Origin: Sistotremastrum niveocremeum HHB9708
Lineage: Eukaryota > Basidiomycota > Agaricomycetes > Sistotremastrales > Sistotremastraceae
Direction of reading: 5' to 3'
Length of the DNA: 64,000 nt
Assembly (NCBI GenBank): GCA_001630475.1
Contig: KV419397.1
Span: forward strand, 689,758 to 753,757
Positions 50,101 through 61,637 of the stretch are shown piece by piece; the stretch's first letter is position 1, and each line of letters starts with the position of its first letter. Both the position numbers and the translations under genes were made by a program. The notes beneath the pieces were generated by a model. It worked only from the letters and a program-made list of their open reading frames with translations, ran no database searches and was not told the origin of the DNA.

Positions 50101-52760
50101 CAGCCGCGAACAGAGCAGGAAGAGGAGGAGAACAAACCGGGAGAAAGGACGCGTATCGAATCTATCAGAACTTGCACAATTGCGGTGCCCTGGAAGAATG
50201 ACGCAGCGCCCACGGTAGCTTTCGTTGTCCGGTTCATAATGATGGGGTCATTTCTTGCAGAACGGGAGGCAACCTAGGAACACGAGAAGAGAGTCAGTGA
50301 TGAAAACGGATGCGACGGGTAAACACGAACTCGAGAAAGACCTGGTGTAGGCGTGGCATCTGTGCTGATGATTACACCTTGATTGCCGTTTGTTGCTACG
50401 CCATTGAATTTTGGTGCTTGGCGCAAAGGTATATGCCAGATTCCCCTGCTCCCTCCTATAGCGTGCATCTTGCGCTTGACACGTGTCGGCAAGAAGTTCT
50501 ATCAAATATATTCAGCAGGTACCAACAGAAGGGAGTTTGTATCAGAGTGAAGTACCTGATATAGCGTGAATCCACCAGTGCATCCGACACCGGTGGACGT
50601 CATCAGCTCAGCGACGTTTCTGTCCTATAAGAAGTGTTCCCATGAGTGCCAGCAATGCCCAACGAAGAAGCTCCTACCCCGTATTGATTCAGAATGAAAG
50701 TCATGTCCGTTATAGGACCATGCCCAGGGAGCGTGTCGCAGTATGCTAATCGTATGGTCCATCGAGTTTCGATGTGCACTCCGTTTGTGGTCCCGTTTAC
50801 TTGAGGCTTATCCGCTACACTTTCACCGTACAGATCTGCGACAAGTGTTTAGAAAAGAATAGTTGCAACACGTGCTGGGATGCATCTCACCGTCATCCAA
50901 GTCCATGGCAGCCTCTTTCTCGACCACAACATTATCTCCATTCTCCAAGCTGTTGGCTTTGCCCACCTCTGGGATCACCTCTTCTTCGACTTTCACGATC
51001 TTTATGAGAGGAGACGGCCCAGTGGTGCTTCCCAAAAAGAGATGGTTCTCTCCGATCCGTACTAACACCGAAGGCGCAGCGGTTCTCGCTATTGGTGCAC
51101 CAAATACAACTTTCGACGCAACTCTTCCTCCATCTTTTTGGAACTCGAGGGGATAAATGACGCCCTCTGACGTGACGACAAACGCAGTGTTGTCATCGAC
51201 AAATTCGACTTTGGAACCCTCAAGTTCGAGAACGTGCGGTATTTCTCCGTTCATCAGTGCATCTCCACCAGCATCCAGGCCTGCTTGTGGGATCGTCAGG
51301 ACATTGCTGGTGGCGAATGACGCGACTGGCAACTCTGTGACTCGGGTGGCCCAACCGTTCGCTGGGATGAGGGCTGCGTGCGATTGTTGATCGACGAATA
51401 CGATAGAATTGCTCGCGAGGATGAGAAGACCGTCCCCAGAAGAAGGGGAGATAGATAGCAGAGAGAAGGCGTCGTACGGCAGATTTTCAATCCTCGAGAC
51501 GATCGGGTAAGTCTGACTGCTCAAATCCATAGAGATTCTCCATAAACGCGTCGTATCTTTGTATTCCTTCAATCGGCTAGGTGTGACCCTTAGTTATGAT
51601 AACTTTAGTGATGCGTTGTGGGCTCACCCAGTCCAAGTCTGTTGTGTTTGGAAGAGGATAGCAAGAGTAGGGTGAATGAGGCCGGGTAGGAAGACGAAGT
51701 CTATAATATTCCGAATTTCATGGCTGATATCATGAAGGTCCAGAACGAAGCTGGGAGAGTAAGGGATCTCTCTGATCATACAACGGGTTAACAAGGAAAA
51801 TCTTGGGATTGGTGACAACTCACTTTGTGGCATTGTCGGGCTCCTGGTCTCCAACCAGATCCTGGCTTTGATTGAAAGGAAGGATGGCAAGCGCATCGTG
51901 GGGCAGCAAGAGAGCAGCACAGCGAGAAGCTGGATCTACTCGTAGAAGAGTGGTATGTCTTGGAGCGTCGGGCGATAGCTGGGCTACAAGTCAATTTCGC
52001 TCAATTTACTTGATGAATAAAAGCATACCATTTGAGCAGAACGCTCGTATGTATGGATTGAAATCGTGGAGATATCATGAGTGGCTTCAGACCATTCCAT
52101 CAACGCGATCTGGGCCACAACGTCAGATGCTTGCAGGGCCTATGAGGAATAGCCCTTCTCACCTTTGCATCTTTGAAGGAAATAAGTAGCTTGTCAAGCT
52201 CGGCTTCTCCAAAGCTGATACGGTCCATTCCTGTAACAATGCCATGCACATGATGTTCTCTTAGAAATCTGAAGCGAGTGACGGTTGGCGCGACTATGTT
52301 TGCCGAAGACTAAGGACACAAAAAATCAGCACATTCGCTCAGATACGCGTTCCGACTCTCAAGTTTGGAAAAAAGACAGGAAGATGGCATTGGAAGAAAT
52401 AGCAAATGAAATGGCACTACGAATCACCTTGACAGTACCCATGTTCACGAAGCCCTCTCCCTCGCCGTCCATCTGGACTTCGCCCTCCACAGCCTCCGTG
52501 TCCTTATGACTTCCCATTGGTCTCGCCTGCATCCGTTGAGCTGCCTCCTCATAAGACGGCAGCGGCGCTGGTTCTTCTCTGACTTCGTATATGCGTAAAA
52601 CATTTGAGCGAGCAACGACCAGGTTCGAGATGACTCTGGATTCTTTTGAAGTTGACGACGATGAAACAGACTGAAGATGTCGTGTAGAAGGAGTAAGATT
52701 TAGACGGGTGGCATATTCGACGCCACTAGGAGAAATTATCTCTTGTCGCAGAGCTCGCAT
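47144..52760 (-). CDS. CFT1: Cleavage and polyadenylation factor, CPSF1/CFT1
   Basis: A large gene with many short introns; not every junction was traced. The N-terminus MRALRQEIISPSGVEYATRL and VVARSNVLRIYEVREEP match CPSF160/Cft1. Next come LISFKDAK, IALMEWSEATHDISTISIHT and LLRVDPASRCAALLLPHDAL with FNQSQDLVGDQEPDNATK. The middle region includes VLDLHDISHEIRNIIDFVF and PGLIHPTLAILFQ. The end is MGSFWELPLARQAEMTRQIG and LCGLEGSW, the usual Cft1 tail. It is a beta-propeller scaffold of the pre-mRNA 3'-end processing complex. Open exon blocks cover the whole span with no sign of damage. The start at 52760 (MRALRQ) fits the family better than the Met two codons upstream (52766). Confidence 0.9.
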
Positions 52761-52806
52761 CCTCACTTTTCAAGCCAACATCAAGCTTATGTAAGCACTC
52801 CCTCTC
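52761..52806. promoter_or_regulatory. Very short bidirectional promoter between CFT1 and GPN2
   Basis: Only 46 bp separate the start codons of two divergent housekeeping genes. Both 5' UTRs and the core promoters must therefore overlap each other or the opposite coding region. No TATA box is visible. Confidence 0.6.
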
Positions 52807-53995
52807 ATGCCCTTTGGCGAAGTTGTCATCGGTTCTCCTGGTAGCGGCAAGAGCACTTACGCATACGGAAAGCACCAGCTTTTTACTGCACTCAACAGAC
52901 CTATATCAATCGTCAACCTTGATCCAGCAAATGATGCTCTTCCTTATCCTTGCGCAATCGACATCGCCGAGCTCATCACTCTCGAAGACATTATGGAAGA
53001 GCATCATCTAGGACCGAATGGTGCAATGCTCTATGCTATCGAGTATCTGGATGCCAACTACGATTGGCTCGATGAACGCCTAAAGGAATTGGGATCTGAA
53101 GCATATGTCGTCTTCGATCTTCCTGGCCAAGTCGAGCTCAGTACAAATCATGAAAGTCTGAAGAAGATCGTGACGAAACTGGGCAAGTCGGGCTTCAGGG
53201 TATGCATCTTCTAGTACCTTGGTCGCTTGTTATACGATTATTGATCACTTGTCAGCTAGCTGCTGTCCATCTTTGCGATGCACATTATGTCACGAATGCC
53301 TCAACATATATCTCCGTATTGATGCTGTCTCTGAGAACGATGCTACATTTGGAGCTGCCTCATATCAATGTTCTGTCCAAAGTTGATCTTATAAAACAAT
53401 ATGGGGACCTAGGTGCGAGGATATCCAGTGTTCACCTGCGTCAGAATCTCATGCGTTCATCTAGATTTTAATCTCGACTTCTACACTGAAGTGCAGGACC
53501 TTTCATATCTGCAAAACGTGCTTTCGCAGGAATCACCTCGCTTCGCTGCCTTGAATATGGAAATATGCTCGCTGATTGAGGATTACGGCCTTGTCGGATT
53601 CGAAACCCTTGCAGTCGAGGTACGTTCTCTTCTAGCGCGGTAAACACATTGATAACTTAATTTTTCTATAGGACAAAGACTCAATGGTCAACCTCACTCG
53701 AGCGATCGACCGTGCAACAGGCTACGTCTTCGTCCCAGCGCCCAACTCCGCGACAAATCCTGCGCCCCCAGGCGCAGTGGACGCGGAAAACAAACCTCCA
53801 TCGGAAAGACCAAACTCGTATGCTCTCTTTTCTAGTGCAGCAGCTCCTTTACCAGGACCAAAGACGGATGTGAGAGACGTTCAAGAGAGATGGATCGACG
53901 CTCGTGAGGAGTGGGATGCGTATGAGAAGGTCCAGTGGAGGAAGGAAGGAGAGATTGTTGCGAAACAGAAGGCGGCGGAAAAGCAGAAGTCATGA
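52807..53995 (+). CDS. GPN2: GPN-loop GTPase 2
   Basis: Exons 52807-53199, 53256-53412, 53465-53619 and 53672-53995 encode 342 residues. The P-loop is [10 protein letters not shown], followed by [20 protein letters not shown]. The GPN motif itself is [13 protein letters not shown]. Then come FDLPGQVEL (G3) and NVLSKVDLI (G4). The Gly-Pro-Asn insertion and length fit GPN2 of the GPN1/2/3 family. These act in assembly and nuclear import of RNA polymerase II and III. The C-terminus is Lys/Ala-rich and probably helical ([20 protein letters not shown]). It is head-to-head with CFT1, another pol II-related gene. Confidence 0.93.
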
Positions 53996-54384
53996 TTGTC
54001 AGTCGCGTGGGTCATTCATGGCGCATGCAGTGTCTACTTGTACTTGTACTCAACATCGCTTCATCTTTGCAAATGCCAGAGCTTGCCCATTTATTGAGCC
54101 AACATGACTAATTTAAGCGCAGACATCTGTCGACAGCTACTCACAAGCGACACAGTTAATGTCGCCTCAGAACGTCCTCTAAGACGAGCTAGATATTGGT
54201 GACTCATGTCATATTTCATTCCATACATTTACTAGTAATGTGCTACTGTCTGCCATTTTTCCCCAATCGTATTTGACTGCTTCTACGATTCACTTTGAGT
54301 ATGAAACTTTTCGTGCTGGCGGTCCCACGACACACGTGATGCATTTGAATTTCAGTGCTACATGTACACTGAATGACAGACCCA
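53996..54384. other. 3' region of GPN2
   Basis: No gene seen between GPN2 and the MITE at 54393. Confidence 0.5.
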
Positions 54385-54392
54385 GATCGAGC

Positions 54393-54774
54393 AGGACCCT
54401 GGATAACCTCAGAATATGTCAGGTATAGACCCGCATGTCCGATGTCCGAACCAAATTTTCGGCTCGATGTCCGAAATCGTACCTGACATCAGGATTTTAG
54501 GCTCTTATGTCCGAATAACGTGAATTTTTTGCAACGGCCGTGGCCTAGTCATGTCCGAACCACTGTAGAGACATCGCTCCCGACGGTACCTCTGAATATT
54601 TTGTGACATTTAAAAGTGATATTTGCGCAAAAATTTCTCGTGTGTCCGAAATTATACCTGACATGGTGGAGGTGTCGAACTCATTTGTCCGAAAGCGTAC
54701 CTGACATTTTCCTGAAATTTGTGAGTTGATGTCCGAAATCGTACCCAACATATTCTGGTATAATCCAGGGTCCT
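54393..54774. mobile_element. hAT-like MITE with ATGTCCGAA subrepeats
   Basis: 382 bp bounded by inverted ends AGGACCCTGGAT...ATCCAGGGTCCT and an exact 8-bp duplication GATCGAGC (54385-54392 and 54775-54782). The second TIR block, CAGAATATGT, is also present near each end. The inside contains about eight copies of ATGTCCGAA/TGTCCGA in both directions, many followed by ATCGTACCTGACAT-like sequence. No open frame of interest. The superfamily is inferred from the duplication length. It is unrelated in sequence to the other elements here. Confidence 0.75.
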
Positions 54775-54782
54775 GATCGAGC

Positions 54783-56110
54783 TCGCACAGTAGAGGCACT
54801 AGTCGCTCTTGAAGGTTGGAGCCAAGTTGAAGGGGTTCCAGCACTGGGTCAACAGCAGAGGGCTAGCAGCCAAATCGAAGCCAGCGGTAGTGACAATTTC
54901 AGGAGATGTAGAGGAAGTTATAACATAAGCCTTATTCCTTCATTAGGGTGGAGACACTGGGATAGCCTGAAAGTCAGTAAGTGCCAGTGAGCGAATAGCA
55001 GAGTTGCGAGGTTCCGAGTTCCGACTCTCTTCCGCTGCTGCAATCCATCCCCTTCGAGGTGGCTCATAGTCTTTGGTTGCTATGCAGAGCTCACCGCTAC
55101 AGTACAAGTGTCCTGAAGTAGATGTGACTTGTCACTTGCTCCCCATCGGAGCGCGAATCCAGGCGCGAGCAGATCATATATAATTACAGCTACCGGCCCA
55201 CTCTCTCTTTATCCCCCTCTCACTCTCCCCAACGACTCTGTCGCCTGGGCGGGCTCTCTGCTCCTCCCTATCTTTGGATGAGGATGGGGCACACCCAACA
55301 ACACGGTCGGTGCACAGCATCTCAAAGACTGGGCCGGCCCCAAATTGGCTCTATGGCAATCGATAGTCTACCTTTGTTGGTGAGCTGTACAGAGTGGACA
55401 TTTTCTTCGACGGAGCTTCGGTGCCTGGCTTTGTCTGGGTATTGGAGTTGCCTTAGGAGTGGTGCAGATTGGGAAGTACATGTAGCGGCGGCTGGGTGAC
55501 CGGTCGTATAGCTAGTAGTGCGGCCCACCTGTGGCGGGATCACCTTCTCAAATTGTGAGAGGGCAGACGGTCATTCTCGCGGTCATTCTCGAGCACCCCG
55601 TACGTACTCCTCGAATATATTCCCAATAGTAGCGCAACTGGGTGTCATCAACGCGTTGTGTTGTGTTATCCTGCAAGTATCTGATTTTGGTATTCGATGC
55701 GGCTTGGTTGGCTAGAAATGAGGGCGTGAAGAAGCTTTGGAGACGATTTGCTCGCGTTTTAAGGGAGCCTGACACACGAATGTCGGAAACGCGAAGCTAT
55801 ATCGGAACGAGGAGCGAGGCACGAAGGTCTGAGCAATTTGACCCGTCCGCGAGGAGTTATTGGATCGAAACAGCTTTGAAGATGTCGCTCTGTGGTTGCT
55901 GAAGGGAAGGGGCAGTCTGTCATTCACGAAAGAGGCGATCGATGAATGTCGGCGTTGTTGGAACGACTGGGATCGTTCGAGTCTATTTTGTGGTACGAGT
56001 AGTACACTCTATGTAAAGATACAGCACTTCATCTCTATAAATCAATTTAGCAAGGTCACACGACCATTCAGGATTTCGCTGAGGAAGATCAAATTATACG
56101 TACCTATACT
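54783..56110. other. Gene-free stretch
   Basis: About 1.3 kb with short meaningless frames. A C/T-rich run lies near 55200-55260. No gene or repeat I can support. Confidence 0.45.
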
Positions 56111-56944
56111 CTATTCCTTGACGCCGTATTTCTCCCAGTACTCTTTCATCGCCCTCACCTGCTCTTGAGTCCCCGTCTTCTCAACCCAACCCATCAAATC
56201 CCGCATCTTAAAGATACTCGCAAAGCACTTCTCCCTCCCAATCAACTTCTCCACCTCAACCCTCGTACTAGCTCCACTAGGCCCAACCTCCTCCCTCTCG
56301 AGACACATGACCACCCCAACAACCTCTCCTCCCTCCTTCCGAATCATATCCAACGATCCACGCACAGCCGTTCCAGCAGTCATCACGTCGTCCAATATCA
56401 GCACCCGTTTTCCCTTGACGGGTGTTCCGACCATTCGACCGCCTTCACCATGGTCTTTGGCTTCTTTACGGTCGTAGGCGTAGCCGATGCCAATATTGTG
56501 GTCGCGATGCAGGACGAGCGCCGTACAGGCTGCTAGCGAGATTCCTTTATACGCCGGACCAAAGAGGATGTCGAATTGCGGAACAGGAGGTGTCGAGGAC
56601 GATGCAGATGACGTAGATGAAGGCGTGGTGAATTCACGAGCGATAATCGCTGCATAAGCTGTCGCGAGCGAATTGAGCAAAGGGCCGCTTGCCAAAAGGC
56701 CTGCGTTGAAAAAATATGGGGATATTCTTTGAGAGGGATGTATGAGCCAAAACGCCGCGGTTTTTTACGATCCAAAATAACGCGAAGAGAATTTTTTACA
56801 TCTCGTTTTTCGGGTGGTGAATGAAAATGAGTAGAGTACGGACCGGCCTGATTTGAGAGTGAAAGCGCCGAATTGAAGTGCACCTGCTTCTAATGATGCT
56901 TCAATCAAGTCTTTTTGGTATGGCTCGAGCTCGGTGGAGGACAT
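56111..56944 (-). CDS. URA5: Orotate phosphoribosyltransferase
   Basis: Exons 56944-56844 and 56726-56111 give 238 residues. The start is MSSTELEPYQKDLIEASLEA; across the intron it reads FTLKSGRISPYFFNAGLLAS, a hallmark of OPRTase. Further on come FDILFGPAYKGISLAA, then YDRKEAKDHGEGG and the PRPP-binding loop VLILDDVMTAGTAVRGS. It converts orotate plus PRPP to OMP in pyrimidine synthesis. Compared with yeast Ura5 it carries a Ser-rich insertion (SSTSSASSSTPP) after REF. The gene is intact; the 117-bp intron is longer than average here. Confidence 0.93.
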
Positions 56945-57241
56945 AGTGGAGGTGAGGATAAAGGGTCTGGAAAATCCCGAGAAAGTTGCTAAAGGGAAGT
57001 GCCAGCCACTCTTATCAGACAAGGTGCAGGATCGATGAACGCCGTCTCACATCGGAAAGAACAAAATCGTCCTATTTCATTTCCGATAACAGACGGACAA
57101 GTAATTAATTCTACACTTTGTTATCTTCTTCGTAGTTCATTTGCTACTCTTCCTATAATCCAGCGCTTATCTCGATCCCTAGCAAAACAGCCGAAGTGAA
57201 AGCAGAACAGTTGGCAAAGATCCCTGAAAGCGTACATGTCC

Positions 57242-57800
57242 TCAATTTCGGCTCGAATTGTTCCCGAAAGCAAACTGTTGTATTGTGCATGGCTCGTAGG
57301 GAAATTCGGAGAACGAACGCACACAATGTTGACCTTTTGGAGACGCCGGTCCAGCTCGGTGTGCTCGCCAGTGATCCCTAGATCCTTCAAAAGGGTCCCA
57401 GAATTATCGAGGATTTTTTCTTCAAGAATTTTTTTACGCATCTGTATCATGATCAGCTGGAACGGAAGGAGAGAGAAGATGGTGAAATACCTCGGCATGA
57501 GATTTCGGTAATCCCCAGCTATTTGAATACCCGATACGATGCGCTGCATAAGTTGTAAACAGCCAAGGTTGGAAGAACAGCACATACGCGGGAAGGAAAT
57601 GAGACGAAAGGCAGAGAGAGGGATATGTAGCGGGCTGTTCGTTACTTGACGAGAGCCGTCATTGCATGTACGCATTATATCAATTCTGTAGAACAATATC
57701 AGCGTTTCCGAACTGTCATATCATTAGACTGGGGAGATGAGCTACGTACCGATAAGCATATTTAAACTCACAGCATCGCATTGAGACGATCCAGACTCAT
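57242..57800 (-). CDS. Small protein of unknown function
   Basis: A four-exon model (57800-57772, 57685-57646, 57543-57334, 57274-57242) keeps frame through 103 residues: MSLDRLNAMLIDIMRTCNDG, then RIVSGIQIAGDYRNLMPRYF, LEEKILDNSGTLLKDLGITG and EHTELDRRLQKFAFGNNSS. The middle exon is the core of an open frame (57121-57696). The C-terminal half looks helical and charged. I do not recognise a family. A competing reading frame over the middle exon with its own splice pair means the model could be wrong. It is divergent from the peptide cluster and about 300 bp from URA5. Confidence 0.35.
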
Positions 57801-58890
57801 TTCAATGACCCCTCATGCAGAAGACGTCGCTTCGAGTATCATATACATGCTCAGTGAAGCCGAATTTGGTTTGGCAGGAAGGTTTGGTCGCGTTTCCCAT
57901 TTTGTTCGAGCTATTTCCCGAACAAGACAGCAACCATTGTTGCGCATCTAACATTCCAGTGCTCAACTTCCTTCCAACACCGAGATCATAGGCATCAGGC
58001 CTTCAAAGATACGGATAAGTAATCGGCGAAAAAGGGAGAAATTTTATGGACGCACGTACTATTAGTATATCAGTACATGAATTCAGCACCACCAATCAAT
58101 GTCTCTCAAATGCCCTTCATCTCATTCCAAGACGCCAATGAAAACGATGAGCCTCGTCGATGATAATCGTGCTCTCTGACCCATGACGAGAAACGTGGCA
58201 TCTTCAATTTTACGAGTCACTGTGGTCGAAACATTGGCATGAGTTGGGGGCAGACAGATATATCCCAGATGTCGGGTGGAAGACAACACTGGTAGTAAAG
58301 ATTGCCATTTGTATCGTCACTTTTGCTTGTTGCACCCACCGATTAGCAGTCAGAGCAACTTCTTGGGAATTTGTTCACAGAGACATCGAAGATCACTCTG
58401 CTGTCGCATCAAGGGTATCACAAGAAGCCAGATCTTCAGAGTGGATTTGAATGAGTGAAGCCGACTCGAACAAGATTGAGCTGGTGCATTGGCAGAGGGC
58501 CACGGATTTATCGGACGACGAAAGCGTCGTTGATGAGATTCGTCGCGGCCCGGACAGCCGAGGACTGCCAGCTACCTCCATCTTCGACCAGAGTTGTTGA
58601 AGCACTTCTCGGCGATTCTTGATCGTTCTACAGACTCAAATAATTTCACATCCTATAAATCGTCGGAGTCGCAGTACCGTGCAATGCTTTGGCTCACCTA
58701 GGCTTCTTGGACTCTTGGAGTGCACCACTTTACTACCGTTAAGTATATATTGAGTTGGGCGCAAACACTCTACTATGTCCTCCCCAGAGCCTCTGCATGA
58801 TATCTGATGATCAGAGATATCCCTCTCTTTACGAGTTACTTCGTGCGTCCGCGGAACCAAGCGAGATGATGCCGCCAGCCCGCCACAACA
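57801..58890. other. Gene-free stretch
   Basis: No supported gene before the peptide cluster. Confidence 0.45.
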
Positions 58891-58943
58891 GTGAGAGAGT
58901 TCAGTGGGACCAACGAACTCCCCCAAGACAACAAGATTTGATC
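58891..58943 (+). promoter_or_regulatory. Conserved block upstream of CxxF peptide 1
   Basis: Contains GTGAGAG, ACCAACGAACTC and ACAAGATTTGATC. The same order of words (GTGAGA, ACAAAC-CTTC, CAAGAAG-TTTGA) is found at similar distance before the other three peptide genes. It is either a shared promoter element or retained 5' sequence of the tandem duplication. Confidence 0.5.
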
Positions 58944-59035
58944 GGACCACAATGGAGTTATTCTACCCTTATAATAACATCCCGGCCTCTAGTTTTCTCT
59001 CAGAATACTAGTAAGCCTGCCTCTCATCCGCTCCT

Positions 59036-59282
59036 ATGCTCTTCAAAAATCTTATGGTCGCCCTATCCTTTGTTGCTTTCGGCGCCATGGTCGCCGACGC
59101 AAGACCAGAGATAGAGCGTAGGAGTTCTTTGCCTGATGTAGCATGTAAAAGCTATACTGAAGCTACACGTAGGCATCGATGTTGATTTCGAGAACGACGC
59201 CGTGCCAACAGTGGCTGGCGGCGGGGAAAGCGGGAATGTTATATGCAGGTCTGACGAGGATGAGGAATGCGGGGTGTTCTGA
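59036..59282 (+). CDS. Secreted acidic CxxF peptide 1
   Basis: Exons 59036-59117 and 59173-59282 (phase-1 intron, 55 bp) encode 63 residues. The signal peptide MLFKNLMVALSFVAFGAMVA is followed by DARPEIERIDVDFENDAVPT. The end is ICRSDEDEECGVF. The mature part is very acidic with two cysteines (C-x8-C), the second placed for a C-x-x-F terminus. It is the first of four tandem paralogues on the same strand. No KR cleavage site and no known domain. It could be a secreted effector, a signalling peptide or a peptide precursor. The final four residues look like a CaaX box, but a signal peptide argues against cytosolic prenylation. Confidence 0.65.
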
Positions 59283-59889
59283 CGAAACGAAGTGATTGGC
59301 ATAAGACACCGTTCAAAAACGTATGTCGGTGTCCTAAAATTTCACATGCAACGATTGCATCTGGTATACTAACATTATCCCGTTACTTCAGAAAATTTCT
59401 AATCCTTTCTAAGGCTCTATCGACACAAGCACGGATTTTCAATACACTCAGCCGAACCGAAACATTCGAATCAAATAGCCACGATAGGTTAACAATGCAT
59501 GAACGCCAGGGACATGGGACGGAAGGTCTAGAGAGGCCTGGGCGTGGATATCGATGATTCCTGCTTTCATGATAACCGTCATGGCTTGGCTGTTTTCTCA
59601 AGGTTCGCCGCACTTGGGACGATTCCATGTTCGCAACTCACCCAATGATATGCGTACACGTGCTATGGATTCCTTCTCACGTATCTAAGTGCGAATATGT
59701 CGGTCGTCCGTTTGTTATTCTTTTCTTGTCTCTTCAGAAAACAATTCAGTCGGCATGTCTTCTAGGTCGATAAATACGAACTACATACCTCTCAATATTA
59801 TTCCTGATCCACTCTTTACCCATCCGATGAGCTTGGGTTTGGTGCTCCCGTGGAAGCAACCGAGACGTCGCCGCGATGCACCAGGAATG
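59283..59889. other. Spacer in the peptide cluster
   Basis: 3' region of peptide 1. No further peptide or gene found. Confidence 0.45.
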
Positions 59890-59930
59890 GTGAGACCCGA
59901 CAAACTCTTCAGAGACAAGAAGTTTGATCT
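59890..59930 (+). promoter_or_regulatory. Conserved block upstream of CxxF peptide 2
   Basis: GTGAGACCCGACAAACTCTT, then AGAGACAAGAAGTTTGATC. Same words and spacing (about 90-130 bp before ATG) as the blocks before peptides 1, 3 and 4. Confidence 0.5.
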
Positions 59931-60018
59931 CGACAGAATAGATGCTGAAGACAATTATAAAACATACAGTATGCTGGCACGTTCACACAGGACTCTCGTT
60001 CACTGTTCTCTTGCCATC

Positions 60019-60289
60019 ATGCAGCTCAGCTTCGCTATGCCCATGATGATGAGCCTAGCCATCCTCTTCAGTTTAAATTTGAGGATTGTCAACGCAAGGC
60101 CTTATCTGCAGGGTAAACTCCGCGACCAATACCACGAGAGTATCCTCTTTACTGACTACAACATTGCAAGAGATCGACGCAGATTTCGAAGATTTCCCCA
60201 GTCGAGCAGTTGATGATGCCGGTGGAGGTATTGGTTTCTGCACCGCAGATGACGGTTCAGGTGGAATGGACAGCTGCGAGGCGTTTTGA
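60019..60289 (+). CDS. Secreted acidic CxxF peptide 2
   Basis: Exons 60019-60112 and 60171-60289 (phase-1 intron) encode 70 residues. The signal peptide is MQLSFAMPMMMSLAILFSLN. The mature part begins ARPYLQEIDADFEDFPSRA, passes a GGG stretch and ends SCEAF. Two cysteines (C-x12-C). The ARP-x3-x-ID-x-DFE block is shared with peptide 1, and the first codons of the ATG exon with peptide 3. A longer upstream open frame (59689-60213) would bury the signal, and its 5' part equals the conserved non-coding block, so the inner ATG was chosen. Function unknown. Confidence 0.65.
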
Positions 60290-60788
60290 GCCTCGAAAAG
60301 CTTCCCGAAATTGAGTGAGTCTACAGGCATCTCTTTCGAACACTCTTCGGATGTATTGACTTCTCTAGCAATTCTGCCACTAGTAGACTCGGATACACGT
60401 GTTTCCCTTTGTGATCAGAGTTTTTTCGTGTGACGTCGACGGAAATTTTAAGGCGTTTAGTATTCATTCTGAATGCCATCGTCAAGCTGACTGTCCGACA
60501 CCCGGACAACCAACTACTAGTATCAACTATCAGAGATTATCGAACGGTAATTAAGTGATCCGTCTCAGGATCAATTCCCGCGGGCCGTGGACTTGCAACT
60601 AAATCTATCATGACTCGTGACGATTAATAATCTGTCCAAATCAGTCCCGCCACTCGTCTTGCCACTGAGACTGGATGGTGACGCCGATTTTGAGAAATTC
60701 TAATCAGTACAACTTGAAGGACATATTTCCCAAGCCGCAGTGATCCTCACCTAACAAACTGAGGCGCCGGCGCCCGGCAGTAATTTTA
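60290..60788. other. Spacer in the peptide cluster
   Basis: No gene seen between peptide 2 and the upstream block of peptide 3. Confidence 0.45.
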
Positions 60789-60828
60789 GTGAGATCAACA
60801 AACACTTCGGAGGCAAGAAGCTTTGACC
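60789..60828 (+). promoter_or_regulatory. Conserved block upstream of CxxF peptide 3
   Basis: GTGAGATCAACAAACACTTC, then GGAGGCAAGAAGCTTTGACC, about 95-134 bp before the ATG. Best matched to the block before peptide 2. Confidence 0.5.
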
Positions 60829-60922
60829 CTGATAAATATAGCTTAAAGGCTACATCATTGAGATAGATATCGTCCCAAGTCTCTCGCACGGCCCATAGTG
60901 CTCCGCAGCATATCCTGCTATC

Positions 60923-61193
60923 ATGCAGCTCAAGCTTGCAATGCACATAATACTGAGTTTGGCCTCCATACTCAGTTTCAGCTCTGATGTCGCGGGTTTT
61001 GCCATCGCCAGAGCCGACATAGAAAGTGAGCCACTAGTATGCTCTCCGATTTCAGAGTAATTTGCTGACCCCATCGAATTTAGGCATCGACGATTTTGAA
61101 ATTGATCCCAAGTTTCCCAATAGAGAGTCATCTTTAGGCGGAGAAATCAGTGACGGCGGGTGCAGACCTGACGAAGACTGTACAGTGTTTTGA
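60923..61193 (+). CDS. Secreted acidic CxxF peptide 3
   Basis: Exons 60923-61025 and 61084-61193 (phase-1 intron) encode 70 residues. The signal is MQLKLAMHIILSLASILSFS. It continues ARADIESIDDFEIDPKFPN and ends GGCRPDEDCTVF (C-x5-C, C-x-x-F). It shares its first codons (ATGCAGCTCA) with peptide 2. The acidic body and ending match the other copies. Neither the cleavage position nor any target can be read from the sequence. Confidence 0.65.
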
Positions 61194-61507
61194 CTCTCGA
61201 CTAGATGAGATAGAAAGCACGGTTTGGGCACGAGACTCAGTGACTGTATCACTATGCACACCGTGGCGTATGGGAGTGGTAGTCAGAGTGCCCAATATTT
61301 TGAATTTTGGCTCTCTTTCTGGTGACATGAATACTGTCCGATTTCATACGAGCCCTTTCCAGTCCTTCAAATCCAACATAGATAAACCGGCACTTGACGA
61401 ATTCTGCTTTTTCCATATTCCAGAGATCCAGTAATAGGATATAATTCCCAAGACAATGGCAGCCTTATCGAGCGAACTCAGGCGATACCGCCTTGACAGC
61501 GATGATG
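61194..61507. other. Spacer in the peptide cluster
   Basis: No gene seen. Confidence 0.45.
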
Positions 61508-61540
61508 AGAGATAAGAGGCACTTTCGGCGCAAGCATCTC
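61508..61540 (+). promoter_or_regulatory. Conserved block upstream of CxxF peptide 4
   Basis: GAGAGATAAGAGGCACTTTC followed by GGCGCAAGCATCTC. This is the most diverged copy, but order and distance to ATG (about 98-130 bp) are kept. Confidence 0.4.
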
Positions 61541-61637
61541 CACCGAAATAGAATATGGGCCTACTGAGCGCAATAATAAAACGAGCGCATCCCCCTTGAC
61601 TTCCCAGCAAGCTTAAGCCCACTTCCGTTTTACGATC

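Noticed and set aside
57121-57696. 191-codon open frame read as one unspliced protein
   Set aside because: Its first and last parts look like intron or UTR sequence. A spliced 103-residue model uses better splice sites, and even that is uncertain.
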